A stretch of 64,000 nucleotides of DNA, from positions 1,612,001-1,676,000 of the forward strand of contig OZ244626.1 of assembly GCA_965218495.1 (NCBI GenBank), given 5' to 3'. Below, in pieces: positions 25,814 through 34,978 of the stretch (position 1 is its first letter; each line of letters begins with the position of its first letter). A program made the position numbers and the translations under genes. The stretch is from G965218495 sp965218495. GTDB lineage: Bacteria; Bacteroidota; Rhodothermia; Rhodothermales; Bin80. The notes under the pieces are model-generated. The model saw nothing but the letters and a program-made list of their open reading frames with translations. It was not told where the DNA came from and ran no database searches.

Positions 25814-26341
25814 CTACGCGGCAAAAGCGCTTCGCATCTTTTCGAAGGCCCGCTTAACCTGCATCTTCACAGCCATCTCCGTGGTATCGAGAATTTGGGC
25901 GATCTCTTTGTACCGATAGCCGTATTCGCGCAACTCCAGGATTCGCTGCGCATGCGGCGTCAGGATCGAAAGCGCCCGTTCCAGATCTATACTGCTGCCC
26001 GCCCATGCCCCCTGGGACGACGACGCCCCCGACATGATTGCCGGATCGTACAGAACCTCTTTGGCACTATAGCGACCACGATAGAGGTCTTGTAGCTCAA
26101 AGAGCGCGGCCTTCATCGCAAAAGCCTTGAGACTTTCAGGATTCTTGAGTGCTTCCAGCCCTCCATGAACGCGCAGCAGCGTGTTCTGAACCAAGTCATC
26201 AATGGTCGCCGTGCGGCCTGTGCGCTTGATGAAGAAGGCGCGCAGCACGCCATCCAGGCGCCGCAGCAGCTCCTCGCGCGCCCGCTTATCTCCCCCCTGT
26301 GCCTTTCGCACCAGGCGTGCATCAAACCGGTTCTGGGCCAT
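25814..26341 (-). CDS. ECF-type RNA polymerase sigma factor
   Basis: About 175 residues from MAQNRFDARLV at 26341; earlier starts add residues unlike the family. Region 2 is visible as LVRKAQGGDKRAREELLRRL followed by TIDDLVQNTLLRVHGGL, and region 4 as LTPHAQRILELREYGYRYKEIAQIL with the helix-turn-helix ending EMAVKMQVKRAFEKMR. The weak ASSSQGAWAG linker separates them. It should redirect RNA polymerase to a small regulon under control of the FecR-like protein. Confidence 0.88.
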   Translation of the reverse strand: MAQNRFDARLVRKAQGGDKRAREELLRRLDGVLRAFFIKRTGRTATIDDLVQNTLLRVHGGLEALKNPESLKAFAMKAALFELQDLYRGRYSAKEVLYDPAIMSGASSSQGAWAGSSIDLERALSILTPHAQRILELREYGYRYKEIAQILDTTEMAVKMQVKRAFEKMRSAFAA

Positions 26342-26454
26342 GCCCGAATGTGAGTGATGGTTTCGAAAAGGCCCAGCGCAAAAATCGGTCCAAGTCAGCA
26401 ATCCGGGCACTGCCGCATCTGCAGCGCTTTACCCTGCCAACCCCCAAGCGACTA

Positions 26455-26952
26455 CTATCCAAGCTTTTCAAACCGGTTCTTGTCAAAGTTCTTGCACGTC
26501 TTCGCCGGGTGGAAGATCTGCCCGTTCATGGCAAGATAGATCCCATAAGGTAACGCCTGCACAGCTGCCAGCGCGAAGCCGATGTTAAACTCGGCATCGG
26601 TAAACTTGAAACGCGCCGGCATGAGCGCGCCCACCAGCACAATAGTCTTGTCAGGAATGTCGCTTAAGTGCCGGGCGGTTTCGACCATGGTGTCCGTACC
26701 GTGAGTGATGAGGATGCGATGCTCGAATGCCTGCTGGATACGACGCTTGATAGTGTCTCTGTCCTCCGGCGTCAGATACATGCTGTCCTTCGCCATCAGC
26801 GTATCGATATTGTGTGGACAGGTGACGCCGACCACCCGCAGGATTTCTGTGATCTGCGGATCCCCCACGCTGTACGTGCCCCGGGCATCAAAGTAGACCT
26901 TGTCGATGGTACCACCGGTCGTGAGGATAAGAATGGGCTCCTGCCTATTCAT
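26455..26952 (-). CDS. asparaginase N-terminal-domain protein
   Basis: A 165-residue protein holding the two active-site threonine motifs of type I/II L-asparaginases: ILTTGGTIDKVYF near the N-terminus and ILITHGTDTMVETARHL at about residues 81-97, then TIVLVGALMPARF. It ends at about half the length of a full asparaginase (about 330), without the C-terminal domain. Short stand-alone versions of this domain are known. Whether it hydrolyses asparagine is not shown. It is transcribed divergently from the mutasome genes with about 140 bp between starts. Confidence 0.82.
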   Translation of the reverse strand: MNRQEPILILTTGGTIDKVYFDARGTYSVGDPQITEILRVVGVTCPHNIDTLMAKDSMYLTPEDRDTIKRRIQQAFEHRILITHGTDTMVETARHLSDIPDKTIVLVGALMPARFKFTDAEFNIGFALAAVQALPYGIYLAMNGQIFHPAKTCKNFDKNRFEKLG

Positions 26953-27092
26953 GGCAACTGCGTGCGGCGATCCCCCGACATGCGGATGAAAAGCCTGTTT
27001 CTGTCAAAAGATAGAGTCTAATATATGTGACATATTGCACAGGGGGAGCACTGGACATATACTGTACGGCCTCACACCTGAATGCCTACGCC

Positions 27093-28244
27093 ATGTCCCG
27101 AATCTTCCGCTATGCCGTCGCCTGGTGGCCCCGGATGGCGGCACAGGTTAACCAGCCGCCGAGTCGCCTGGTGATTCTCCACGAGGGTGGGCGTGCCCTC
27201 ATGGCATCCGCAGCCCTGGCCGGCTGGCAGGCCGGCATGCCGCTGGCGCGTGCCAAGCGCCTGTATGGCAACGCCACCTTTATGGAACGCAATCACACCC
27301 GCGAAAGTGCCGCCGCGACCGCAATGATTCAGCGCCTTAGCGCATTCACACCGCGCGTGATGACTCTGCGCCCGGGGTGCTTTCTGCTCCAGGACCCAGA
27401 CTTCCAAGGCCTCGCACGCTTTTTTCGGCAGCATGGCCGGCTCCGCGGTGGCGCCGCGTCCTGTAACGAATGGGCACAACTGGCAGCGCAGCAGGCCGCG
27501 CCGGGCACGCTGCGCCGCGTAAGAGACAACGCAGCGTTCCTGGAGGCTACGCCGGTGTCCGCGCTCGCCAACCTCTTGGGAGACGAGGGACCGGAGGTCA
27601 CCGAGCGTCTGCGGCTCTTTGGGCTGTGCACCTTGGCTATGGTGAATCGCCGGCTCACAAAGCGTCACCTCCGGGCCCAGTTTGGTCATGACCTTAGCAT
27701 GCAGCTAGATCGCTTTCTGCGCCCTGGCCGACAACCTGCCGTACCAGTCTATACGCTTTCGAGAGAGGTGGGCGTAACACATGAGCTTGAGGTACCGACC
27801 TGCATGGCAGCGCCCTGGATTCGTCCTGTCCTCATGCACCTGGCCCACCGTCTGGCCGCGGGCCTCACTGGCATGGCCGCGCTCACGCTGGCACTGCAAG
27901 CCTTTATGCCGGGGCACGGCACCGTCAGCCACCGCTATGTGAGCCAGCGCGGCCTGTCGTCGCGCTCCGACCTGTGCCGCCTGGTAGCGCAGCTCCATGA
28001 AAAGCTGCGCGCCGGCCTCCCCACCGCAGAGGTGATCTCTATGCACCTCATCGCCGGCAACCTGATCAATGTGGCCTATACCCAAGGACAGCTGTATACG
28101 CCGCGCACAGAGGCGCCCGAGCTCCGGCGGGCCGTCTTCCTGATCCAGCAGCGCTACGGCCCGCGGGCTGTGCTGCGGGCACAGCGCAAAGACTCCCTCT
28201 TTGCAGAGCAGCGCCTGACCCTAGCACCCGTTCAGGGGGACTGA
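27093..28244 (+). CDS. imuB: ImuB-like Y-family polymerase-related protein
   Basis: About 383 residues from ATG 27093 (MSRIFRYAVAWWPRM); the 27027 ATG adds an unconserved leader. The order of segments matches ImuB: an N-terminal palm-like part with LVILHEGGRALMASAALAGWQAGM, a middle region LLGDEGPEVTERLRLFGLCTLA resembling the helix-hairpin-helix thumb, and a C-terminal little-finger-like part. Catalytic Asp/Glu residues of active Y-family polymerases are not visible, as is usual for ImuB, which acts as a clamp-bound adaptor for DnaE2 in translesion synthesis. The stop overlaps the dnaE2 ATG by one base (TGATG at 28242), indicating coupled translation. Confidence 0.8.
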   Translation: MSRIFRYAVAWWPRMAAQVNQPPSRLVILHEGGRALMASAALAGWQAGMPLARAKRLYGNATFMERNHTRESAAATAMIQRLSAFTPRVMTLRPGCFLLQDPDFQGLARFFRQHGRLRGGAASCNEWAQLAAQQAAPGTLRRVRDNAAFLEATPVSALANLLGDEGPEVTERLRLFGLCTLAMVNRRLTKRHLRAQFGHDLSMQLDRFLRPGRQPAVPVYTLSREVGVTHELEVPTCMAAPWIRPVLMHLAHRLAAGLTGMAALTLALQAFMPGHGTVSHRYVSQRGLSSRSDLCRLVAQLHEKLRAGLPTAEVISMHLIAGNLINVAYTQGQLYTPRTEAPELRRAVFLIQQRYGPRAVLRAQRKDSLFAEQRLTLAPVQGD

Positions 28245-31200
28245 TGTCTTTTGCCTATTTGCATACGCGCTCGTACCATTCGCTTCTGGCCGGGGGCTCC
28301 TCGCCCGCCGCGCTTGCCGCCCAGGCCATACACCTGGGCATGGATGCCCTGGCGCTCACGGATGTCCAGGGGATGCGGGGTGCGGTGCGCTTCGCCACCG
28401 CGTGCCAGGCTGCGGGCCTTAAGCCGATCTACGGTGCAGAGCTGCCCGTTGCCGGCAGCTACCTGGTGCTCCTCTGTGCCAACAAGGACGGCTATGGTGA
28501 GCTGTGCCGCCTGCTGACTGCAAGCTATGCGCACACGCTCACGCTTGAGGACCTGCACGACACACAAAACCTCTTTTGCCTCACCGGAGGGCGGGAGGGA
28601 CTGCTGGCGCAGGCGTTGTGCGGCACCACCACCGCGCGCAGCATCCTGGATCGCCTCAAGGCCATCTTTCAGGATCGCCTTTCGGTAGAACTCTGGCACC
28701 ACCTGCACGAAGAAGATGCCGCATGCCTGCGCGCGCTGCGCCAGATAGCGGCCTCTTGCCGCGTCGCATGCGCCATCGGTGGTGACGTTCGCTTTGCCCG
28801 GCCTGAGGACTATGCGCGCTACGACCTGCTTACCTGCGTTCGGCTGGGACGCACTGTCTTTGAACACGATCCGGCGCGTCCGGCCAACGCGGAGGCGTTC
28901 CTGCGCGCCCCCGCTGCGCTCAGGCGACTGCTCCCCTACCCGCGCGCCTTCGATCGCGCCGCGGAGATCGCCGCCGCCTGCCACGTGGATCTCTTGCCAG
29001 GCCACCTCATCCCGCCCGCTCCGATGCTGGAGAACGCCGAGGCTGCGCCCCCGCTCCTCAGGCATTTGTGCGAAGTGGGCCTGGCGCATCGCTACCGCGA
29101 CTCCCCGCACAAGGCGGCAGCCCAAAAGCAGATGGCCCATGAACTGGATACCATCACCGCACTGGAGTTGGACGACTTCTTCCTGGTCGTTCATGAAATC
29201 ATCGCGGAAGCCCGGCGCCGCGGCATTCGCTATGCGGGACGCGGCTCTGCTGCGAACTCTATCGTAGCCTACCTCCTGGGTATCACCACCGTCTGCCCTA
29301 TAGCGCAGAACCTGCTCTTTGAGCGATTTCTGCACCGGGGCCGCCAGGGCACGCCCGACATTGATGTAGACTTCGATTCGGATCGCCGCGAAGAGGTCAT
29401 CGCATGGGTCGAGTCACGCTTCGGGTCCGAGCACACGGCCATGACGGCGACCGTCGTCCAGTACGGACTGCGTCTGGCCATCCGGGACGTAGCCAAGGCG
29501 CTCGGGTGGCCAGCCCCCTCCCTTAGCCAGCTCTCCAAGGCAGTGCCACGGCGCCGCAGCACGAAGCATATCCAGGAGTTCAAAGCGGACCTGGTGGCAT
29601 CCATAGGGGACTCGCCCATGCTGGATGCACTGCTGAAGGCGGTAGTTTCGCTTGATGGTGTGCCACGCCACCTGGGGCTGCATAACGGGGGCATGATCCT
29701 TTCGCGTACGCCGCTGTGGGCATTTACGCCGACGCAGCATTCTGCCAATGGCGTGCGCATGGTGCAGTTTGATAAGGACGATGTGGAGGCACTGGGGCTG
29801 GTAAAGTTTGACATGCTGGGGCTGAGGATGCTGGCTGCGATTGATATGGCCAGCCGCCTGGTAGCTACGCACGAGCGAGGCGAAGCACTCCCGGAGAGCA
29901 CCTGGATAGACGAGTTGCCGCTGGACGACGAAGCTACGTTTGCTTCCATTCGCCGGGGCGACAACCTGGGTGTGTTTCAGATTGAGTCTATGGGACAGAT
30001 GCATCTGGTGGCCAGTCACCAGCCGACGTGCTTCCAGGACCTGGTTACGCAGGTCGCCATCTTCCGCCCGGGCCCGCTGCAGGCAGGCATGGTGCATCCC
30101 TTCATCCGGCGGCGCCTGGGACAGGAGCCTGTCACCTATGACCATGCGCTGCTTGAGCCCATCCTCAAGGATACGTGCGGGGTCGTCCTGTTCCAGGAGC
30201 AGATCCTGGAGATCGCACACCAGTTCGCGGGCATGACGCTGGAGGAGTCCGACGGCTTTCGGCGGCTTATGTCGAAGTTTCGCGACCCGGGAGAGCTGAC
30301 CGCCATGAAGGAACGCTTCATCGACGGTGCCTTACGAAATGGGGTGTCCCCAATGGTAGCCGAGAAGGTCTTTGGTACGGTGTCCGGATATGTCGGATAC
30401 GGCTTTTGCCGCAGCCATGCAGCCGCCTTTGCGCGCACGGTATACCAATCCGCCTACCTCAAGACGCACCACGCGGCGGCTTACTTCGCGGGGCTGCTTG
30501 AGCACCATCCGGGCATGTTTGATGTGCTTACACTGGAGCAGGAGGCACGCCGCCTGGGAGTACGCATGCTGCGGGCTTGCATCCAGCGCAGCGAGGCACG
30601 CTATACATTGGAGCGTGACGAGCGTGGCACGCTGTGCATTCGTCGCCCACTCCGGGTGGTGGCCGGCATCGCGCCGGATGACGGCGCAGAAATCGTGTGG
30701 GCTCGCCTGACGGACGGCCTCTTTCAGTCCGTGGAAGATCTCTACAGCCGCGTCGCGCTGGACAATGACCAGTTCCATGCACTGGCTGCCAGTGGCGCCT
30801 TGGACGAGGTGGCGGGTGACCGGCGAAGGGCGCTCTGGGAGGTCGGTGTGCTGTCGCATCGCCACGGCACGCCAGGGCAGCAGGCCCCTGCGAACCTGTT
30901 GGGTACACATTCCTTTAGCGAAGGCGATGTGCCGCTATTGCCGCCACTCACTGCCGCGGAGCGGCTTTCGTGGAACCTGCAGACGACGAGCACCAGCAAC
31001 GTGCATCCCGTAGCGTCTGCGCGTACGGAACTCAACGCCCTTTGCGTCAAGACTGTTGCCGCGCTGCAGAAACAAAAGCGGGGCTTGGCGCGCGTAGCGG
31101 GCCGCGTGATCATGCGCCAGCGTCCGCCCACGGCCAAGGGTGTCGTCTTCATCACACTGGAGGATGAGACTGGCATCGTGCAGGCCATCGTTTATCCCAA

Positions 31201-31456
31201 GCGGGCGGAGAAGATGCGGCATGCGCTGCGCGCGCCCGCAGTAGTCCTGGCAGGACAAGTGCAGTCCCAAGGACAGTGGCGCGCCCTCATCGTAAGCAAA
31301 GTCTGGCCTCTGCCAGACGTACTCGGCGGCTATAGCGGGCACCTGCAGATGGGCGGCGGGCGTGACCGATTTGTGAGCCATGAAACACCGCAAAGAGACC
31401 ATACAGGTGCGCTGCGACGGCAACCGACCGCTCGCGTTTCGGCGGCCGCAGCGTAA
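28244..31456 (+). CDS. dnaE2: error-prone DNA polymerase III alpha subunit
   Basis: A 1070-residue C-family polymerase. Residues 1-240 are the PHP domain (YLHTRSYHSLLAGGSSP, MDALALTDVQGMRGAV). The polymerase core has GIRYAGRGSAANSIVAYLLG, the catalytic pair in PDIDVDFDSDRREEV (about residue 371) and the third acidic site in LVKFDMLGLRML (about 522). Then come the helix-hairpin-helix region and a C-terminal OB fold (residues about 950-1035, RVIMRQRPPTAKGVVFITLE). PHP metal ligands look degenerate (YHS in place of FHS...H), as in DnaE2 enzymes lacking exonuclease activity. Together with imuB it forms the SOS-type mutasome. No imuA/sulA or lexA gene is in the window. Confidence 0.93.
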   Translation: MSFAYLHTRSYHSLLAGGSSPAALAAQAIHLGMDALALTDVQGMRGAVRFATACQAAGLKPIYGAELPVAGSYLVLLCANKDGYGELCRLLTASYAHTLTLEDLHDTQNLFCLTGGREGLLAQALCGTTTARSILDRLKAIFQDRLSVELWHHLHEEDAACLRALRQIAASCRVACAIGGDVRFARPEDYARYDLLTCVRLGRTVFEHDPARPANAEAFLRAPAALRRLLPYPRAFDRAAEIAAACHVDLLPGHLIPPAPMLENAEAAPPLLRHLCEVGLAHRYRDSPHKAAAQKQMAHELDTITALELDDFFLVVHEIIAEARRRGIRYAGRGSAANSIVAYLLGITTVCPIAQNLLFERFLHRGRQGTPDIDVDFDSDRREEVIAWVESRFGSEHTAMTATVVQYGLRLAIRDVAKALGWPAPSLSQLSKAVPRRRSTKHIQEFKADLVASIGDSPMLDALLKAVVSLDGVPRHLGLHNGGMILSRTPLWAFTPTQHSANGVRMVQFDKDDVEALGLVKFDMLGLRMLAAIDMASRLVATHERGEALPESTWIDELPLDDEATFASIRRGDNLGVFQIESMGQMHLVASHQPTCFQDLVTQVAIFRPGPLQAGMVHPFIRRRLGQEPVTYDHALLEPILKDTCGVVLFQEQILEIAHQFAGMTLEESDGFRRLMSKFRDPGELTAMKERFIDGALRNGVSPMVAEKVFGTVSGYVGYGFCRSHAAAFARTVYQSAYLKTHHAAAYFAGLLEHHPGMFDVLTLEQEARRLGVRMLRACIQRSEARYTLERDERGTLCIRRPLRVVAGIAPDDGAEIVWARLTDGLFQSVEDLYSRVALDNDQFHALAASGALDEVAGDRRRALWEVGVLSHRHGTPGQQAPANLLGTHSFSEGDVPLLPPLTAAERLSWNLQTTSTSNVHPVASARTELNALCVKTVAALQKQKRGLARVAGRVIMRQRPPTAKGVVFITLEDETGIVQAIVYPKRAEKMRHALRAPAVVLAGQVQSQGQWRALIVSKVWPLPDVLGGYSGHLQMGGGRDRFVSHETPQRDHTGALRRQPTARVSAAAA

Positions 31457-31616
31457 AGCCTGTGTCATAGAACGCCTCCTGCGCGTATGGATCGTCCAAA
31501 CTGGCTGGTGGGCACACGAGACGCACCATATTTACTACGAGGTCGTGGCGGCAGGCGGGGTCTATCTCCTCTGCCGCGCCGGCAATGAATGGCAGCTGCT
31601 CGGCATGCATGACTGA
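31380..31616 (+). CDS. DUF6504-like mutasome-associated protein
   Basis: A 78-residue protein overlapping the last 77 bp of dnaE2 in another frame. Its pattern IQVRCDGNRPLAFR, then VIERLLRVWIVQTGWWAHET, then YYEVVAAGGVYLLCRAGNEW.LLGMHD matches the small DUF6504 family that accompanies imuB/dnaE2 in other bacteria. Function unknown; the location implies a role in translesion synthesis or its control. The overlap and shared order make a three-gene operon with imuB and dnaE2. Confidence 0.72.
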   Translation: MKHRKETIQVRCDGNRPLAFRRPQRKACVIERLLRVWIVQTGWWAHETHHIYYEVVAAGGVYLLCRAGNEWQLLGMHD

Positions 31617-32084
31617 TCAGCACCGCACCGCTGATCAGACCCCCGCCGCAGCATCATTCTCGAGCCCAGCCACGCCACTGCGGCAGCGGCGGGCGCGTTC
31701 GCCGAACTGCACAGCGTACCTCGCCGTAGTGGGCCATGTATATGCAGGACCACCCACCGATGCATCACGATCAGGCTTGATCTGCTCGTCCGGCCGACGA
31801 GACATGGATGACTCGTAGGCAATCAGGCCCACTCCACGCCAGGCGCACGAAAGACGCGTAGCCATACAACGACGTCTGGCAGCAGCATTGAGGATCGCAG
31901 TGCCTGTCGCAAATGAGAGGCGATCATACCCCGAATTCGCCAAGTTGCAACCCATACTGTATAGGATTGCATATTGGCCGCATATCATACGAGAGTGCGT
32001 TCCTGCCCTTTTGGCTCAACTTTTCTCCAGCCTGCACTATATCGGCCTTAAAGGGACGAACTCTGTCCACTTCACGAATTTTTT
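31617..32084. other. gene-free stretch between mutasome and ISL3 copy 2
   Basis: No supported gene. A 117-codon minus-strand frame (31988-31635) shows no motif. Confidence 0.4.
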
Positions 32085-33492
32085 GGCTCTACCCCTTTTT
32101 TAGTGGGTAAACTCACCTGCGGACGCTGCGGGGTATAGATCCAGGCCTCCGAGGTGAAAGTAAATGGCGTTGGCAAACCGCCGTTTGTTGCGGAAGCCCC
32201 TGCTGCGCACTTTGATTGTTTTGATCCTGCTGTTGATGCCTTCCGCAGGGCCATTGCTCACCTTCAGGATGATCGCATTGAGGATACCCCACAGGTGTGT
32301 CTTGATGGTTCTGGCGGCTGCCTTGACAGGTTCCAGCCGACACCGCATGGCCCACGACAACCATCGCTCCCAACCCTTGCGCGCCCATGTGCGGTGGACA
32401 TAATGCCACAACTGCAGGGCCATTTCCTTGATAGCCCACGCGCGGGCCGTCTTCAACGTGCTGGTACGCAACTGCTGGAAGCGCGCCTTCTGCTTAGCAG
32501 ACATGTTGGCCGGGTGAGTCAACCAATCATACTTGGTTCCCTTGAGGTCTTCCAGGCCTTCCTTCATCAATGCCCGGTGCTCCTGGCGCCGAACCTTGTC
32601 CACGGCAGCTCCCAGACATTTCACTACGTGGAATTTGTCAAAGGCCACCTTCCGTTGCGCCTCTGGCACATGCTCCAGCGTGGCGTTGATGTAGGCCGGC
32701 CACATGTCCATGCTGACACTCTCGATGCCCTCCAGCTGCTCCAAAGTGAGCCCAGCATACCAACGCGTAAGTGTTTCTTTCTTACGGTCTTCGCCCACAT
32801 GCAGCACCGTACCCGCCTTCGCATCCGAAACAATGGTGACATACGCATGACGCTTGCGAAAAGAGGTCTCATCCACGCCAATATGGGCAACATCCCGTTC
32901 CTTCCTCCGCGCAAGGCCGCGTTGCACCGCGCGCTGCATGATCCCGTCTATCGCATTCCAGCTCACCCCCATCAGGCGGGACACCGCCGACACACTCGCC
33001 TCCTGCAGCCAATCAATCACCAGCGCCTCAAACCCTGCAGTGAACCGTGACATAGGTTCCGCCCACGGAATCGACACGGTGCGCACTCCATGCTCCGGAC
33101 ATTCCACGCGGGGAAGTTGCGCAACCACCATCGTGCGATACTCGCACAAATCCAGGTGACGCCATTGCCGAGAACGGTGGTCGTAGCCCGGACACGCCAA
33201 GCCGCACTCCGGACAAGGCAGCTGATGGCCGTCCTCGCAAACTACATGAATCCGGACTTCTTGCGCCTCATGCGCAAACGTCACCTCGGAAACCTTCCAG
33301 GGAGCCTGGATGCCCAAGAGGCAACCTATATCATCAGTCTTTAGTTGTGACATATCGTTGCTGGGGTTAGAGAACGTGTGCGCCATCGTGATGATGGCCT
33401 TGAAACAGATAAGAAACGGGTATGAATCCGCATCATCTCATATCGTTTCCCGTTGAATGAAACGCTGTACCCATCTAAAATGGGGAAGAGCC
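32085..33492 (-). mobile_element. ISL3-family insertion sequence, copy 2 (1408 bp)
   Basis: Ends GGCTCTACCCC at 32085 and the inverse of GGCTCTTCCCC at 33492, with 8-bp duplication aatttttt at 32077-32084 and 33493-33500. Same length as copy 1, opposite orientation. Confidence 0.93.
32100..33386 (-). CDS. ISL3 family transposase, copy 2
   Basis: A 428-residue transposase nearly identical to the one at 3223, with the same zinc motif, helix-turn-helix and DDE residues (HIGVDETSF, VSMDMW, GPAEGINSRIK). It differs at a few positions (Asp in KERDVAHIG, Ala in KCLGAAVDK). The intact frame and ends make it a candidate source copy. Confidence 0.93.
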   Translation of the reverse strand: MAHTFSNPSNDMSQLKTDDIGCLLGIQAPWKVSEVTFAHEAQEVRIHVVCEDGHQLPCPECGLACPGYDHRSRQWRHLDLCEYRTMVVAQLPRVECPEHGVRTVSIPWAEPMSRFTAGFEALVIDWLQEASVSAVSRLMGVSWNAIDGIMQRAVQRGLARRKERDVAHIGVDETSFRKRHAYVTIVSDAKAGTVLHVGEDRKKETLTRWYAGLTLEQLEGIESVSMDMWPAYINATLEHVPEAQRKVAFDKFHVVKCLGAAVDKVRRQEHRALMKEGLEDLKGTKYDWLTHPANMSAKQKARFQQLRTSTLKTARAWAIKEMALQLWHYVHRTWARKGWERWLSWAMRCRLEPVKAAARTIKTHLWGILNAIILKVSNGPAEGINSRIKTIKVRSRGFRNKRRFANAIYFHLGGLDLYPAASAGEFTH

Positions 33493-33875
33493 AATTTTTT
33501 TATCGTTGAGATCGGAAAAGCGGCCAAATAGACCCAGAAAAGAGCCCAGAGTCGGCTTGGAGCGTCTGTTCTCGCCCTCCGAGGCAGCGTTGGGTTTACC
33601 AAGCGACGAAGCTGGGCGCCGCGCCTACGCTACCGAAGCATAGCGGAGTGCAAAAATGGTTCAGGTAGAAACGGCGTCCTCTACGAAATTGGCATGTGGT
33701 GGCAGCATGCGCAACCTTTTCCCAGCCTGCTACTGCACTCAAACCCCCAGCCACTGGCCTATGGCATGGAGTATTTGTCCTTGCACAGGTTGGACGAGCC
33801 GAAAACCACCTGTAGCATTCAAGTCAGCAACTGGGAAAGCCCTTCTTGAATACGTTAGGAGAAGGAAGCGATCCG
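33493..33875. other. gene-free stretch
   Basis: No supported gene. It begins with the right target duplication of ISL3 copy 2 and ends at the stop of the split lipoprotein gene. Confidence 0.4.
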
Positions 33876-34843
33876 TTACCGGTTGTACGTTATCGCCAGT
33901 GATATTGGCGCGATGTAGCGAGACGACTCGCGAGAGCCATATCTTCTGTCAAAACCACCTGCAAAAGGCTCACCTGTTTTGTGTGATGCGAATGGCAAGC
34001 TTACTCGCAATTCAATTCCCAAGCCACCGCTATATACACGCATAGTCCGCGCTCCGAAGGCTAGGTACAACCCAAATCCAGGTAATCCAGGCAGATTGTA
34101 GGAAGTATCACCGTCATCATAATGGCTGCTCAGAATCAGCACTAACCCGCTCCCGAGGTACGGAGAGATGTTGTTCAAGTTGGGAAAATAGCGTCCTCCA
34201 ATTGTTACCTCTATTGAATTGAAGTCCTCCGAGTCGGAGTTGGAATAGGCAAGACGAAATTCGCTCCCAATTCCAAAACGCGGCCCCTCCCGAAAGTATC
34301 CCAAAGTGAAGCCCGCTCCCGCTAGACCCAAGCCGCCAGCGACGGCACCTTGGATTCCGAATGACCGCAGCGCTTCCAGTGGAACCCTCCGCGCATGAGG
34401 GACATCCTCTTCCACGACGCTCTCCACGTCGGGATTTGGAATCTCCGTATGGCGCAGAACTGCCTCAACCAATCGGGCAGCTGCTGGAATCACCTCTTCG
34501 ATACTGGCCAGCCACATGTCTTGTTCAAAAAGGACTGTTCCAGTGGGTCTCTCGTGAGTCAACCGGATCTGAACCCTCTCACCCAAGCGGGTTAGGACGA
34601 CGCGATAGGCTTCGGCTGCACCTTGCGGATCGAACACGGCATCTCCTACCGCGATGCCCTGCTTTCGTAATTCAGCGCACACCAAGTTGGCCGCAGTTAC
34701 TGCATCGCTTTCCGGAACGCCATAATGATCTCCAATCAAGCATACCGGATCATCAGCACTTCCCAAAGGAATCGGCAAGTACCAAGAGTTACTGCCCTTT
34801 GCAAAGCTGTGATTGTAGTTACAACACAGGCCCGCAATCAAAA
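33876..34843 (-). pseudogene. lipoprotein/outer-membrane protein gene, 3' part, split by IS
   Basis: The gene is interrupted by the element at 34844-39862. The missing first 16 codons lie at 39911-39863, where the minus strand reads MMKSSHHTPVFWVAVL; joining across one tcaaaa copy continues in frame as IAGLCCNYNHS, giving a clean signal peptide with Cys at the end. The mature protein (about 310 residues) has an N-terminal segment resembling a nucleotide-independent regulatory region (PESDAVTAANLVCAELRKQGI) and a C-terminal half of alternating strands with aromatic residues (RFGIGSEFRLAYSNSDSEDF, YLGSGLVLILSSHYDD), suggesting an outer-membrane beta-barrel. Function unknown. Confidence 0.75.
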
Positions 34844-34978
34844 CGGGATTGACCCATATTTAGTTGGGCGGGGGATGTGCATAGGCGAATACGGTCTGCT
34901 GCCTGCGGCGTTCCACCTCACGTGTAAGGGCTGCTTCCATCGCTCTCAGATGCACAGGCTCCAATATGCGACTTAGCC

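Noticed and set aside
28232..29335. 367-codon frame antisense to dnaE2
   Set aside because: GC-rich shadow of a strongly supported polymerase gene.
32154..33050. 298-codon frame antisense to the ISL3 transposase, also opposite 3559-4455
   Set aside because: Shadow frame present in both copies only because the copies are identical.
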